DNA from: Deinococcus budaensis
Lineage (GTDB): Bacteria > Deinococcota > Deinococci > Deinococcales > Deinococcaceae
Assembly (NCBI RefSeq): GCF_014201885.1
Contig: NZ_JACHFN010000001.1
Span: 124,001-188,000 of the forward strand
Direction: 5' to 3'
DNA length: 64,000 bases
Shown: piece by piece, positions 1 to 14,392 of the stretch
How the letters are laid out: each line of letters opens with the position of its first letter
Position numbering within the stretch: position 1 is the first letter of the stretch
Made by a program: the position numbers and the translations under genes
The notes under the pieces: generated by a model
Seen by the model: only the letters and a program-made list of their open reading frames with translations
Database searches by the model: none
Told to the model about the DNA's origin: nothing

Positions 1-1145
<1,145 letters not shown>

Positions 1146-1185
1146 GGGCGCATGGTAGCGGGGAGAGGTCGGCGGCGCGGCGGGC

Positions 1186-1230
1186 CTGGGCAGCGGGGCG
1201 CTGGGCAGCCGAGCACTGGGCAGCGGGGCG
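1186..1230. repeat. Three tandem copies of a 15-bp unit
   Basis: CTGGGCAGCGGGGCG, CTGGGCAGCCGAGCA and CTGGGCAGCGGGGCG follow one another without gaps in the divergent intergenic region between argJ and the secreted-protein gene. The first and third copies are identical. No function can be assigned. Confidence 0.85.
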
Positions 1231-1341
1231 CGCGCGCGGCGGGGCAGGCCCCCCAGCCCTGACCGGCCCGTGACGCCCCCTGCACATTCCTCACGCGGCC
1301 TTCACGGCCGGGGCGGGGCCAGGCGGGTAGGGTGGGAGGCC

Positions 1342-1863
<522 letters not shown>

Positions 1864-1902
1864 GGCGCGGTCGGGGCACGCCGCCCCCCGCCTCTCCAGG
1901 GA

Positions 1903-1941
1903 CGGCAGGCCGGTTCTCCGGGTGGGGGAACCGGCCTGCCG
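1903..1941. terminator. Perfect 13-bp inverted repeat downstream of the secreted-protein gene
   Basis: Arms 1903-1915 and 1929-1941 (CGGCAGGCCGGTT and its complement) are separated by a 13-nt loop. The stem would be very stable but no T-tract follows, so termination is plausible rather than shown. Confidence 0.5.
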
Positions 1942-2092
1942 GCGCTTATGACAGAGTCCGGTGCCCCCGCCGCTTTGCTCCGGCGGTGCAGCGTCCTTTT
2001 CACTTGAAAGGTCGCAGACGCCAGGAGGGTCGTCCTGTCTTTCGGAGCGGGGCCGACGGTTCGCGGTGGCCCGGCCCCCTACAATGCGGGGC

Positions 2093-2899
2093 GTGCCGGA
2101 CCTTCCTGACTTCCAGCCTCTTTTCCAGACCCGGGTGCTGGCGCAGCGCGGCGGCGTGCGGAGCGAGGCGGGCGAATGGGGCGGGCAGGCGGTGTTCGTC
2201 AAGACCCTGCTCTCGGACGATCCGGCCGCCGCGCAGCGCTTCGAGCACGAGGGCGAGATCGCGGCGGCGCTCGACCACCCGGGGGTCGTGCCGCTGCTGG
2301 CCCGCCGCCCCGCGCAGTTGATCTTTCCCTGGCTGGAGGGCCAGACGCTGCGCGAGCGGGTGGAGGCCGGGCCGCTGTCTGCCGCCGAGGCGCTGGAGGT
2401 GGCCGACGGGCTGCTCGCCGCCGTGGCCCACCTGCACGCCCGGGGGGTGACCCACCACGACCTCAAGCCCGAGAACGTGCTGCTCGAAGGCGGGCAGGCC
2501 CGCAGCGGCAGCGTGCGCCTGATCGACTTCGGCATGAGCCATTCGCGGGCGCTGGCGCTGGACATCCACGGCGGCACCCGCATGGGCACTCCGCATTTCA
2601 TGGCCCCCGAGCAGTTCCGGGGCGTGCGCGGCGACCCGCGCAGCGACCTGTACTCGGTGGGCGTGCTGCTGTTCGACTGCCTCGCCGGGCACCCGCCCTA
2701 CGCCGACGCGCTGGGCTGGCTGACCGGCCTGACCGACGAACGCGCCCCCCTGCCCGGCCCTCCCGAGCTGCACGGGGTCCTGTGCGCGGCCCTCAGCCGC
2801 GACCCGGCTGGCCGCCCGGCCTCGGCGCAGGCGCTGCGGTCGGCGCTGCGCGAGGCGGCGCGGGCGCTGGGGCTGGAGCTGGAGCGCGCGTGCCCCTGA
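2093..2899 (+). CDS. Small divergent serine/threonine protein kinase
   Basis: 268 residues, a single cytosolic Hanks-type kinase domain without sensor or membrane segment. Visible motifs in order are the putative ATP Lys in VFVKTLL, the catalytic loop HHDLKPEN, the metal-binding DFG in LIDFGMS, and the activation/APE segment GTPHFMAPEQ. The glycine-rich P-loop is not recognisable in the N-terminal ~30 residues, which is unusual. GTG 2093 was chosen because TACAAT (2080-2085) ends 7 nt before it, the leaderless layout seen across the window; an in-frame ATG at 2084 overlaps that -10 box. The 3' end overlaps holA by 10 bp, suggesting co-translation. The substrate is unknown. Confidence 0.85.
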   Translation: MPDLPDFQPLFQTRVLAQRGGVRSEAGEWGGQAVFVKTLLSDDPAAAQRFEHEGEIAAALDHPGVVPLLARRPAQLIFPWLEGQTLRERVEAGPLSAAEALEVADGLLAAVAHLHARGVTHHDLKPENVLLEGGQARSGSVRLIDFGMSHSRALALDIHGGTRMGTPHFMAPEQFRGVRGDPRSDLYSVGVLLFDCLAGHPPYADALGWLTGLTDERAPLPGPPELHGVLCAALSRDPAGRPASAQALRSALREAARALGLELERACP

Positions 2900-3792
2900 T
2901 CGCCTTTTCCGGCAACCGTTTTCTGGCCGAAGAAGCCCTGCGGGGGACCCTGGCCGCCCGGGGTCTTCCGGCGCGCGACTTGCCCCGGCTGGCGGGCGAG
3001 GAGGTGAGTGCCGAGGCGCTGGCCCCCTTGCTGGCCCCCAGCCTCTTCGGGGACGGCGGCGTGGTCGTGGATCTCGCCGGGGTCAAGCCCGACAAGGCGC
3101 TGCTGGAGCTGCTCGCCTCGGCTCCCGTCACGGTCGCGGTGCTCGATGAGGCGGCCCCGCCCACCCGCGTGAAACTCTACGAGGCGCGCGGCGAGCATGT
3201 GGCCTCGCCCGCTCCCCAGAAGACCGGCGACGTGGCCGGATGGGTGGCGGGGCGCGCGAAAAAGACCAGCCTGAAGCTCGACCGCGAGGCCGCCCTTTAC
3301 CTCGCGGAGGTCTTCGGCCCTGACCTGACGGCCATCGCCGGGGAGCTGAACAAGCTCGCGCTGCTGGACCCGCCGCTGACCGCCGACCTGGTGCGGCGGG
3401 TGGTGGGCCGCGAGCCGCCCGGCGACTCCTTTGCCATGCTGGGCGCGGCGACCACCGGCAAGCCCGGCGAGGCCGTGACCCAGCTGCGGCGCCTGCTCGC
3501 CAGCGGCGAGGACCCCTTCAAGCTGATGGGCGCGGTCGTGTGGCAGTACAGCCTGGTCGCCCGCTGCGTGGCCCTGACCCAGCAGGAGGGCCGGGTGACC
3601 GAGGCGGCCGCTGCTGCGCGCCTGGGCGTCAAGCCCTATCCGGCGAAGAAGGCCCTGGAGGTCGCCCGCCGCCTCAGCGAGGCCAAGATCCGCGCCCATC
3701 TCGCGCGCATCCTCGACGCCGACCTCGCCATGAAGCGCGGCCTGGACCCGGCGGTGACGCTGGAGCGGCTGATCGTGCAACTCAGCGTGTGA
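2890..3792 (+). CDS. holA: DNA polymerase III subunit delta (HolA)
   Basis: 300 residues, the usual size for the clamp-loader delta subunit, which opens the beta clamp. The protein starts VPLIAFSGNRFLAEEAL, the characteristic N-terminal strand-helix of HolA. The middle contains FGPDLTAIAGELNKLALL, the conserved block in which delta proteins contact partner subunits, followed by GDSFAMLGAATTGKPGEAV and a helical C-terminal collar domain ending MKRGLDPAVTLERLIVQL. The GTG start at 2890 lies inside the kinase gene and overlaps it by 10 bp, so expression is probably coupled to that gene. No clear Shine-Dalgarno sequence is seen. The linkage of a kinase to a replication subunit is odd, and its meaning is unknown. 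Confidence 0.88.
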   Translation: MPLIAFSGNRFLAEEALRGTLAARGLPARDLPRLAGEEVSAEALAPLLAPSLFGDGGVVVDLAGVKPDKALLELLASAPVTVAVLDEAAPPTRVKLYEARGEHVASPAPQKTGDVAGWVAGRAKKTSLKLDREAALYLAEVFGPDLTAIAGELNKLALLDPPLTADLVRRVVGREPPGDSFAMLGAATTGKPGEAVTQLRRLLASGEDPFKLMGAVVWQYSLVARCVALTQQEGRVTEAAAAARLGVKPYPAKKALEVARRLSEAKIRAHLARILDADLAMKRGLDPAVTLERLIVQLSV

Positions 3793-3848
3793 CGGTCTGC
3801 TCCAGGCTGCCTGACCGAGCGGAAAGGCGCGTCGGGTAGGATGGGGGC

Positions 3849-4286
3849 ATGGCGACCCTGTACCTGATCCTGCTCACCCTGCACAACCTCACCCGCTGGC
3901 TGGTCTTGCTGGCGGGCGTCTGGGCGCTGCTGCGGACATTCCGGGGCGTCGGCGCGGCGCGCGAGTTCGCCCCCGGCGACCGCCGCGCGGTGTCCATCTT
4001 TGCGGGCACCGTTCACCTGCAACTGGTGCTGGGCCTGCTGCTCTTCGGCCTGCTGGGGTCGCAGGGCGCCCGCGCCTTTGCGGACAGCCGCCCCAGTTTC
4101 CAGTGGGAACACGTCGGCCTGGGCGTGCTCGCCGCCGTCTTCGCCACCCTCGCCACCGCGCTCAGCAAGCGCCGTGAGGGCAACCAGGCCAAGTTCCGCA
4201 CCGCCGCGCTGTGGACCAGCCTGAGCCTGCTGACCGTGCTGGCGCTGATTCCGTGGTGGCGTCCGCTGCTGCGTTTGTTCTCGTAG
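3849..4286 (+). CDS. Four-TM membrane protein with intramembrane histidines
   Basis: 145 residues with four predicted transmembrane helices (about 2-24, 50-70, 86-107, 117-135) and little else. The first helix contains LHNLTRWLVLL. Further histidines occur in VHLQLVLG at the start of helix 2 and EHVGLG at the start of helix 3. Small 4-TM proteins beginning this way are sometimes annotated as cytochrome b-like, and the spaced histidines could bind haem, but this is inference. TAGGAT at 3837-3842 ends 6 nt before the ATG, so the mRNA is probably leaderless. It converges with the oxidoreductase gene, with a long inverted repeat between them. Confidence 0.7.
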   Translation: MATLYLILLTLHNLTRWLVLLAGVWALLRTFRGVGAAREFAPGDRRAVSIFAGTVHLQLVLGLLLFGLLGSQGARAFADSRPSFQWEHVGLGVLAAVFATLATALSKRREGNQAKFRTAALWTSLSLLTVLALIPWWRPLLRLFS

Positions 4287-4294
4287 GAAAGCAG

Positions 4295-4352
4295 GCTGTG
4301 GGACGCGGGGCGCGGGCAGGCCGAGAGCCACCGCGCATCGCGTCCCACAGCC
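4295..4352. repeat. 14-bp perfect inverted repeat between convergent genes
   Basis: Arms GGCTGTGGGACGCG (4295-4308) and its exact complement (4339-4352) enclose 30 nt that can themselves fold (GCGCGG...CCGCGC). It sits between the stop codons of two convergent genes, so it may be a bidirectional terminator. There is no T-tract on either side. Confidence 0.7.
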
Positions 4353-4355
4353 CCC

Positions 4356-5345
4356 TTACCGGCCCGGCTCGATGATCACTTTCCCGGTCGTCTTGCGGTC
4401 GAGGATGTCCCGAAAGGCGCGGGCGCTCTCGGCCAGGCCATAGGTCGGCCCGACCTGCGGGGTGACCTGCCCGCTGGCGACCAGCGGCGTCAGGGCCTGC
4501 GCGGCCTCGCGGGTGGCCTCCCGGTCCCCCATCAGCGAGGTCAGCCACAGCCCGGTCACAGTCAGGTTGCGCTTCATCAGCTCGACCGGGCGCAGGCTGG
4601 CCTGTTCGCGGCTGGCGTTCCCGATCACGATGACGCGGCCCCGGTTCGCGGCCATGTCGAGGCTCTCCTGAAACCTGCGGCCGCCCACGACCTCCAGAAT
4701 CAAGGGCACGCCCCCTCCGCCCGCCGCGTCCCGCACCTTCTGCACCCGCTCAGGGTCGTCTTGCAGCAGCGTCACGTCGGCGCCGAGGTCGCGGGCGATG
4801 CCCAGTTTTTCCTCGGTGCTCGCCATCGCCACGATCCGCATCCCCAGCGCCTTTGCCAGTTGGATAGAGGCCGTGCCCAGCGCCCCCGCCGCCGCCTGCA
4901 CCAGCACCCACTCGCCCTCCCGGCCGTGCCCCAGCGTCTTCAGGCCGTGGTAGGCCGTGAAGTACGACACCGGAAAGGCCGCCGCCTGCGCGCCCGAGAA
5001 GCTGGGCGGCACCGGGATCAGCGCCGCGGCGGGGGAGAGGGCGTATTCGGCCAGGCCGCCGCGCCCGCCCAGGCTGGCGACCCGCCCCCCGACCTCCACG
5101 CCCGTCACGCCCTCGCCCAGCGCGTCCACGATGCCGGCGAACTCCATGCCCGGCGTGTAGGGCACCTTGGTCCGGGTCAGGTACTCGCCCGCCACCGCCA
5201 GCACGTCCGCGAAGTTGATGCCCACCGCCTCCACCCTGAGGCGCACCTCGCCGGGACCGGGCTGGGGCCGGGGCACCTCGCGCACCTGCATGACCTCGGG
5301 GGGACCGAGTTCCTCGACGACGACTGCTTTCATGGTCTCGCTCAC
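4356..5345 (-). CDS. Zinc-free medium-chain NAD(P)H:quinone oxidoreductase
   Basis: 329 residues from GTG 5345, or 325 from the internal ATG at 5333 (MKAVVVEELG). It belongs to the quinone oxidoreductase branch of the medium-chain dehydrogenase/reductase family. The GroES-like N-terminal half includes GINFADVLAVAGEY and PYTPGMEFAGIV; the Rossmann half has VLVQAAAGALGTASIQLAKALG as nucleotide-binding loop. No structural or catalytic zinc cysteines are visible, as expected for this branch. The reverse -10 TACACT (5353-5358) ends 7 nt before the GTG, which argues for the longer, leaderless start. It is divergent from the FadB-type gene and shares a ~120-bp promoter region. The substrate is not predictable. 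Confidence 0.88.
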   Translation of the reverse strand: MSETMKAVVVEELGPPEVMQVREVPRPQPGPGEVRLRVEAVGINFADVLAVAGEYLTRTKVPYTPGMEFAGIVDALGEGVTGVEVGGRVASLGGRGGLAEYALSPAAALIPVPPSFSGAQAAAFPVSYFTAYHGLKTLGHGREGEWVLVQAAAGALGTASIQLAKALGMRIVAMASTEEKLGIARDLGADVTLLQDDPERVQKVRDAAGGGGVPLILEVVGGRRFQESLDMAANRGRVIVIGNASREQASLRPVELMKRNLTVTGLWLTSLMGDREATREAAQALTPLVASGQVTPQVGPTYGLAESARAFRDILDRKTTGKVIIEPGR

Positions 5346-5376
5346 GCGGTCCAGTGTACGGGCTGTTCCCCGCCAA

Positions 5377-5410
5377 GTGAACGTCCACGTACACTCTGAA
5401 CGCGCACGTA
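5377..5410. promoter_or_regulatory. Imperfect direct repeat in the divergent qor/fadB promoter region
   Basis: GTGAACGTCCACGTA (5377-5391) and CTGAACGCGCACGTA (5396-5410) agree at 12 of 15 positions with a 19-bp period. The block lies upstream of the reverse -10 TACACT and just before TTGACC (5412-5417), a possible -35 for fadB paired with AAGCAT (5435-5440). A regulator binding site is plausible; none is identified. Confidence 0.45.
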
Positions 5411-5467
5411 TTTGACCCGGCCCGTTTCCCGTGGAAGCATGGGCGCACATCCAAGGAGGCAGCCTGC

Positions 5468-7543
<2,076 letters not shown>

Positions 7544-7578
7544 GCTGCCCCGCCAGGTCCGGGTGAGGGAGAACAGCG

Positions 7579-8019
7579 GTGACCATGCCTGACATCACAG
7601 TGCGCGTCCTGGAGGGCCAAGAGACCGGGATCCTCGACCACGTGGCCCCCGACGTGTTCGACGGCCCGGTGAATCCCGCCTGGACCGCCGAATTCTTCGC
7701 AGACCCCCGGCACCATCTGGCGGTGGCTCTGGACGGCGGCGTGGTGGTCGGGATGGCCTCGGCGGTGCATTATCTCCACCCGGACAAGGCGCCGGAGATG
7801 TTTATCAACGAGGTCGGCGTGACGGCGACCCATCAGGGCCAGGGGCTGGGACGGCGGCTGATGGAGGTCTTGCTGGCGCACGCCCGAGGCCTGGGGTGTG
7901 TCACCGCCTGGGTGCTGACAGAGCCGGAAAATGCCGTGGCCCGCCGGCTCTACACTTCTGTCGGTGGTCTGGAGACTCCCTGTCAGATCATCGTGATTCC
8001 GCTCGGTTCCGGCGCTTGA
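7579..8019 (+). CDS. GNAT-family N-acetyltransferase
   Basis: 146 residues from a GTG at 7579; an in-frame ATG at 7585 is equally possible, both behind the purine-rich GGTGAGGGAG. The acetyl-CoA binding motif A is clear: [21 protein letters not shown] contains the Q/RxxGxG/A loop. The motif B region [13 protein letters not shown] closes the fold. The shape resembles aminoglycoside AAC(3)-I-like and similar small-molecule acetyltransferases, but the acceptor cannot be predicted. It lies between the two beta-oxidation genes in the same direction, with 35 bp to the fadB stop and 56 bp to the fadA start, so it is probably in the same transcript. Confidence 0.85.
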   Translation: MTMPDITVRVLEGQETGILDHVAPDVFDGPVNPAWTAEFFADPRHHLAVALDGGVVVGMASAVHYLHPDKAPEMFINEVGVTATHQGQGLGRRLMEVLLAHARGLGCVTAWVLTEPENAVARRLYTSVGGLETPCQIIVIPLGSGA

Positions 8020-8075
8020 CCCAAAATGGCCGGGCTGTCCTGCCCTCTTCTTCCAGACTTGCAAGGAGTCATCCA

Positions 8076-9257
<1,182 letters not shown>

Positions 9258-9286
9258 GGAGGGAAGTCGCCAGCCGCCAGCGCAAG

Positions 9287-9320
9287 CCCCCGGTCCCCGT
9301 GTGGCCGGGGGTGTTTCTTG
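9287..9320 (+). terminator. Hairpin terminator after fadA
   Basis: CCCCCGG (9287-9293) pairs with CCGGGGG (9305-9311), followed by TGTTTCTTG, a modest T-rich tail. Confidence 0.65.
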
Positions 9321-9327
9321 CTCATAT

Positions 9328-9345
9328 TAGTTTGATGTTAAACCA
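9328..9345. promoter_or_regulatory. Operator-like palindrome abutting the dioxygenase -10 box
   Basis: TAGTTT-GATGTT-AAACCA is an 18-bp palindrome with one mismatch in six-base arms, ending 1 nt before the -10 TAGACT (9347-9352) of the next gene. Position and symmetry suit a MarR-type repressor, as controls related MhqO/MhqA-type dioxygenases in Bacillus; this is inference. Confidence 0.45.
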
Positions 9346-9358
9346 TTAGACTGGGGCC

Positions 9359-10312
9359 ATGACCTCTTCCCCCCTGATTCCCCACGGCCTGCACCATGTC
9401 ACCGCCGTGACGGCGAACGCGCAGGCCAATCTCGACTTCTATACCGGTGTGCTGGGCATGCGGCTGGTCAAGCAGACGGTCAACCAGGACGACGTGACGG
9501 CCTATCACCTCTTCTTCGCAGATGGGGCGGGGAGTCCGGGGAGCGACCTGACCTTTTTCGAGTGGCCAGTGCCCCCGGAGACGCGCGGGAACAACTCCAT
9601 CACCCGGACGGGGCTGCGGGTGCCGGAGGGCAGCCTGGACTGGTGGGCCGGGCACCTGCGCGGGCACGGGCTGGAGGTGACCCCGGTCGAGCGTGCGGGC
9701 CGTCCCCACCTCGATTTCGCGGACCCCGAGGGCCAGCGCCTCAGCCTGGTGGAGGGCGGGCCGGCGGGCGTGCCGTGGGAGGGCAGCCGGGTCTCCGCGG
9801 GGCACCAGATTCTGGGGCTGGGACCCGTGGAGCTGACCCTGCCGGGCCTTTTTCCCACCGAGCGGGTGCTGACGCGCGCCTACGGCCTGCACGCGGCAGG
9901 CACCTACCCCGACCCCGAGGACGCTGGGCGAACCATTCACGTCTACGCGATGGGCGAGGGCGGTCCCCACGCCGAACTGCACCTGCGCCTCGACCCCAGC
10001 CTGCCCCCGGCCCGCTCCGGGGCAGGCGGTGTTCACCACCTCGCGCTGCGGGTGCAAGACGGCGAGTACCACGCCTGGGCCGATCGCCTGAGCGGCCTGG
10101 GCCTGCGCACCAGCGGCGAGGTGGACCGCCACTGGTTTCACTCGGTCTACTACCGCGAACCCCAGGGCATATTGATCGAGCTGGCGACGGATGGCCCCGG
10201 CTTCGCGGTGGACGAGGACTCCGCCCATCTGGGCGAGACGCTGGTGCTGGCTCCCTTTCTGGAACCCCGCCGCACCCAGATTGAGGCGGGGCTGACGCCG
10301 CTGCGGCGCTGA
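9359..10312 (+). CDS. Ring-cleaving dioxygenase of the vicinal-oxygen-chelate (glyoxalase) family
   Basis: 317 residues with two repeated glyoxalase/VOC modules, as in the MhqA/MhqO/YkcA group of putative hydroquinone- or catechol-cleaving enzymes. The first module opens GLHHVTAVTANAQANLDFYTGVLGMRLVKQTVN with a metal-ligand His; the second opens GGVHHLALRVQDGEYHAW and contains the Glu-bearing strand EPQGILIELAT. These supply the two His and one Glu typical of the iron site. TAGACT (9347-9352) ends 6 nt before the ATG, so the mRNA is likely leaderless. A palindrome sits just upstream of that -10. A role in quinone or aromatic stress is inferred from the family. Confidence 0.88.
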   Translation: MTSSPLIPHGLHHVTAVTANAQANLDFYTGVLGMRLVKQTVNQDDVTAYHLFFADGAGSPGSDLTFFEWPVPPETRGNNSITRTGLRVPEGSLDWWAGHLRGHGLEVTPVERAGRPHLDFADPEGQRLSLVEGGPAGVPWEGSRVSAGHQILGLGPVELTLPGLFPTERVLTRAYGLHAAGTYPDPEDAGRTIHVYAMGEGGPHAELHLRLDPSLPPARSGAGGVHHLALRVQDGEYHAWADRLSGLGLRTSGEVDRHWFHSVYYREPQGILIELATDGPGFAVDEDSAHLGETLVLAPFLEPRRTQIEAGLTPLRR

Positions 10313-10335
10313 GTCCAGCGTAGGCGGCGGGTCGG

Positions 10336-10904
10336 TCAGCCACCTACGTCCGGCAGGGCCAACAGCTCAAAGCCCGTCGCCCGGAGTGCCCGGAAATCCA
10401 GGCCCCCGGGACGCGCCAGGGCAAAGGCGAGGGCGGGAGCATCTGAGGATGGCCATGGGCGTTGTGGGTCCAAGGCGTAGAAGTCCAGGCGCTGGGAGAT
10501 CAGGGCCAGCCGGAGCGTGGCCTGACTCCGGGGGTCTACCACATCTGGCGCCAGGGCCGTCTCCAATAGCAGAGGTGTGTCCAAGTGCCACCAGCCCGGC
10601 GCGACGGCCAGCAGGTTCTGCTCTCTATCGCGCACCGTCCAGATCGTCCAAGGGGGCGGTGGCAGAAGCTCCCCCAGGCTTTGCAGGTAGAGCTGCGCGG
10701 CGGCTTCCCGCTGGGCAGGCGCGGACGTGGGCGCGAGGTGGACGCCGAACAGGCCCACACTCTTCCCCTGAATCCGTCTCCCCGCCAGCCATGTGCCAGA
10801 CGGCAAGAAGTCGAACTGTGTCCGGTAGTCCCGCAGCAGCTCGGCTCCCCGTATCCTGGCTTCCGGTGGCGGTACCCGTATCAGACGGTGGAGCTGCCCG
10901 TCCC

Positions 10905-10908
<4 letters not shown>
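10336..10908 (-). CDS. Conserved-looking protein of unknown function, coupled to methylmalonyl-CoA mutase
   Basis: 190 residues from a GTG at 10908 that overlaps the mutase stop codon (GTGA, 4-bp overlap), indicating translational coupling. I do not recognise the family. It is cytosolic, without signal peptide or membrane segments, rich in Trp/Leu/Pro in the middle ([27 protein letters not shown]) and ends in [16 protein letters not shown]. That it follows the mutase so tightly suggests a related role or simply an operon. It is not a GTPase chaperone of the MeaB type, because no P-loop is present. Longer in-frame starts exist but would lie wholly inside the mutase gene. Confidence 0.6.
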
Positions 10909-12551
<1,643 letters not shown>

Positions 12552-12583
12552 CGGGCAACCTCCGGGGGCGGGGGAGAGGCGGA

Positions 12584-12601
12584 AACAAACGCTCGTTAGG
12601 T
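12584..12601. promoter_or_regulatory. TetR-type operator upstream of the mutase gene
   Basis: AACAAACG-CT-CGTTAGGT has 6 of 8 matching arm positions. Its core (12586-12599) fits CNAACGNNCGTTNG, the form I recall for the phenylacetyl-CoA-responsive PaaR of Thermus thermophilus (memory, not checked). It lies just downstream of a reverse -10 TACCCT (about 12609-12614). Confidence 0.55.
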
Positions 12602-12713
12602 GGGAACAGGGTAGCAGAAGGGGCGGGTCGGGGCCGGTACGTTCGGCGCCACGCTCAAGCCCCCTCAAGGCTGCTCTCGGCCCGCGTCCATCTTGGCGGG
12701 GCAGGCTGAGCGC

Positions 12714-13283
12714 ATGACGAAGCAGCCGTTGCAGGGCAAAAAAATCGCCATTCTCGCCGCCGACGGGGTAGAGGAGATCGAACTCACCAGCCCCCGCCAG
12801 GCCCTCGAGGAGGCCGGGGCGACCGCCGACCTCGTCAGCCTGAAGCCGGGCGAGATTCAGGCCATGAAGGGCGACATCGAGCCGAAGGGCAAATACCCGG
12901 TGGACCGGGTGGTCTCGGAGGTGAAGGCCCCGGACTACGACGGCCTGCTGCTCCCCGGCGGCACGGTGAACCCCGACACGCTGCGGCTCGACGGGGCGGC
13001 CATGCGCTTCGTGCGCGAGATGTACGACCTGGGCAAGCCCATCGCCGCGATCTGCCACGGCCCCTGGAGCCTTTCCGAGACGGGCATCAGCCAGGGCCTG
13101 AGGATGACGAGCTGGCCCAGCCTGAAGCGCGAACTCACCCTCTCGGGCGCCGAATGGGTAGACGAGGAATGCGTGACGGACAAGGGCGTGGTGACCAGCC
13201 GCAAGCCGGACGACCTCCCCGCCTTCAACGCCAAGATGATCGAGGAATTCGCGGAAGGGGACCACAGCCGCCGCCGGAAGTGA
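12714..13283 (+). CDS. DJ-1/PfpI-family protein (class I glutamine amidotransferase-like)
   Basis: 189 residues matching the PfpI/YhbO subgroup. The nucleophile-elbow cysteine is in [13 protein letters not shown] (AxCHGP is the PfpI signature), and the conserved Glu is in the N-terminal [17 protein letters not shown]. Family members act as chaperone-like, deglycase-like or protease-like stress proteins; which applies here cannot be read from sequence. The ATG 12714 was chosen over an upstream TTG at 12693 because the family normally begins a few residues before the first beta strand. No strong ribosome binding site or -10 at leaderless spacing is seen. It is divergent from the mutase gene. 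Confidence 0.9.
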   Translation: MTKQPLQGKKIAILAADGVEEIELTSPRQALEEAGATADLVSLKPGEIQAMKGDIEPKGKYPVDRVVSEVKAPDYDGLLLPGGTVNPDTLRLDGAAMRFVREMYDLGKPIAAICHGPWSLSETGISQGLRMTSWPSLKRELTLSGAEWVDEECVTDKGVVTSRKPDDLPAFNAKMIEEFAEGDHSRRRK

Positions 13284-13302
13284 GGGCGGTCAGCAGGCGG
13301 AG

Positions 13303-13342
13303 AGGCCGGGCGGGGGGCTTTCCCCCTCTCCCGCCCCCGGCC
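13303..13342. other. GC-only hairpin downstream of the PfpI gene
   Basis: GGCCGGGCGGG (from 13304) can pair with CCCGCCCCCGGCC (13330-13342) with a bulge. There is no T-tract, so it is only a weak terminator candidate. Confidence 0.3.
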
Positions 13343-13388
13343 ATCTGGCCCATGCCCGGCCCGCGCATGGCGTCCTAACCTGGGGCCG

Positions 13389-14339
13389 ATGCCCGATCCC
13401 CTGCCCACGGCCGCCGACCTCGCCGCCTTTTCGCTCGCCGCGCAGCATCCCCTCACGCGGACCTGGGTGGACGACCGGACCCGCCTTGCCCTGCTGGCCG
13501 AGGAACACGCCTTCGACCTGCAACTCGCCACCGACCTCGACCTCGCGGCGCAGCGGGCCGACTTTTTGAATGTGGGCCAGCCGCCCGCCGCGTTTCTGAA
13601 CCGCTGGGCCGAAGTCGGGCCGGACCTGGGGGCCATGCTCTCCATCCGCTTCGAGGGCCTGGACCGTGAGAAGCCCTTTGTGGACGCCAGCGTGACGACG
13701 CGGCCGCTGACGCCGGATGACCTCCCCGCCTTGCAGCAGGCGGCCCTGGACGTGTACGGCGCCTTCCAGCCCGGACGGCTGCGGGTCTGGAGCGCCGCGC
13801 CGCTGGAGGGATGGACGGCGGCCCTGCCCGGCGCCTCAGCGGACCTGCGCGTGCTCGCCGCGCCCCTGGCGGCCCTGCGGCGGAGGGGGGTCCCGGACGG
13901 CCTCACCCTCCGCCCGGCCCGCGACCTGACCCACCACGGGGAGGCGGTGGCGGCCTACGCCGCCGTGGACGCCCGGCACCCGCAGCACGCCGGGCAGGCG
14001 CGCGTGATAGAGGAAGACGACCTGCGGGCCTGTATCGAGGCGGGCACGATGTTCGACGTGCTGTGGCGCGGAAGCTGGAGCGGCTACGCGGGCACCCTGC
14101 CCGAGACGCAGCTCGGCCTGCCTGCCCAGGTCGTGCAGGAGTTGCTGCTCGCGCCACATGCACGCGGCCACGGCCTCGGGCCGCCTTTGTCCACGCTGCT
14201 GGCCCGCGCGCTGCCCGGGGACGAACGGGTGCTGTCCGGCACCATCCACGGTGAGAATCTCGGTGCCCGCCGCGCGGCCCGGAACGCCGGACGGCACGAC
14301 GTGGGAGGCTGGAGCTGGGTGCCGCTGGCCGAAGCGTGA
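13389..14339 (+). CDS. GNAT-family acetyltransferase-like protein
   Basis: 316 residues, larger than a single GNAT domain. The C-terminal ~150 residues look like a GNAT fold: VVQELLLAPHARGHGLGPPLSTLLA contains the acetyl-CoA loop (ARGHGLG), and GTIHGENLGARRAARNAGR resembles motif B. The N-terminal ~110 residues (starting LPTAADLAAFSLAAQHPLT) are less recognisable, and VTTRPLTPDDLPALQQAAL at ~115 could begin a second, degenerate GNAT module. The substrate is unknown. TAACCT (13376-13381) ends 7 nt before the ATG, so the transcript is probably leaderless. It reads toward typA. Confidence 0.7.
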   Translation: MPDPLPTAADLAAFSLAAQHPLTRTWVDDRTRLALLAEEHAFDLQLATDLDLAAQRADFLNVGQPPAAFLNRWAEVGPDLGAMLSIRFEGLDREKPFVDASVTTRPLTPDDLPALQQAALDVYGAFQPGRLRVWSAAPLEGWTAALPGASADLRVLAAPLAALRRRGVPDGLTLRPARDLTHHGEAVAAYAAVDARHPQHAGQARVIEEDDLRACIEAGTMFDVLWRGSWSGYAGTLPETQLGLPAQVVQELLLAPHARGHGLGPPLSTLLARALPGDERVLSGTIHGENLGARRAARNAGRHDVGGWSWVPLAEA

Positions 14340-14372
14340 CCCCCACCTGACCCTCCCCCCCGGCTCATCTGC

Positions 14373-14378
14373 TAAAAT
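14373..14378 (+). promoter_or_regulatory. Extended -10 promoter upstream of typA
   Basis: TGCTAAAAT gives an extended -10 with TAAAAT at 14373-14378, the best promoter element between the GNAT gene and typA. A partial -35 (CTGACC, 14347-14352) is 20 bp away. Transcription would begin near 14385, giving a ~120-nt leader. Confidence 0.55.
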
Positions 14379-14392
14379 CCCCGTTTGGGTAT

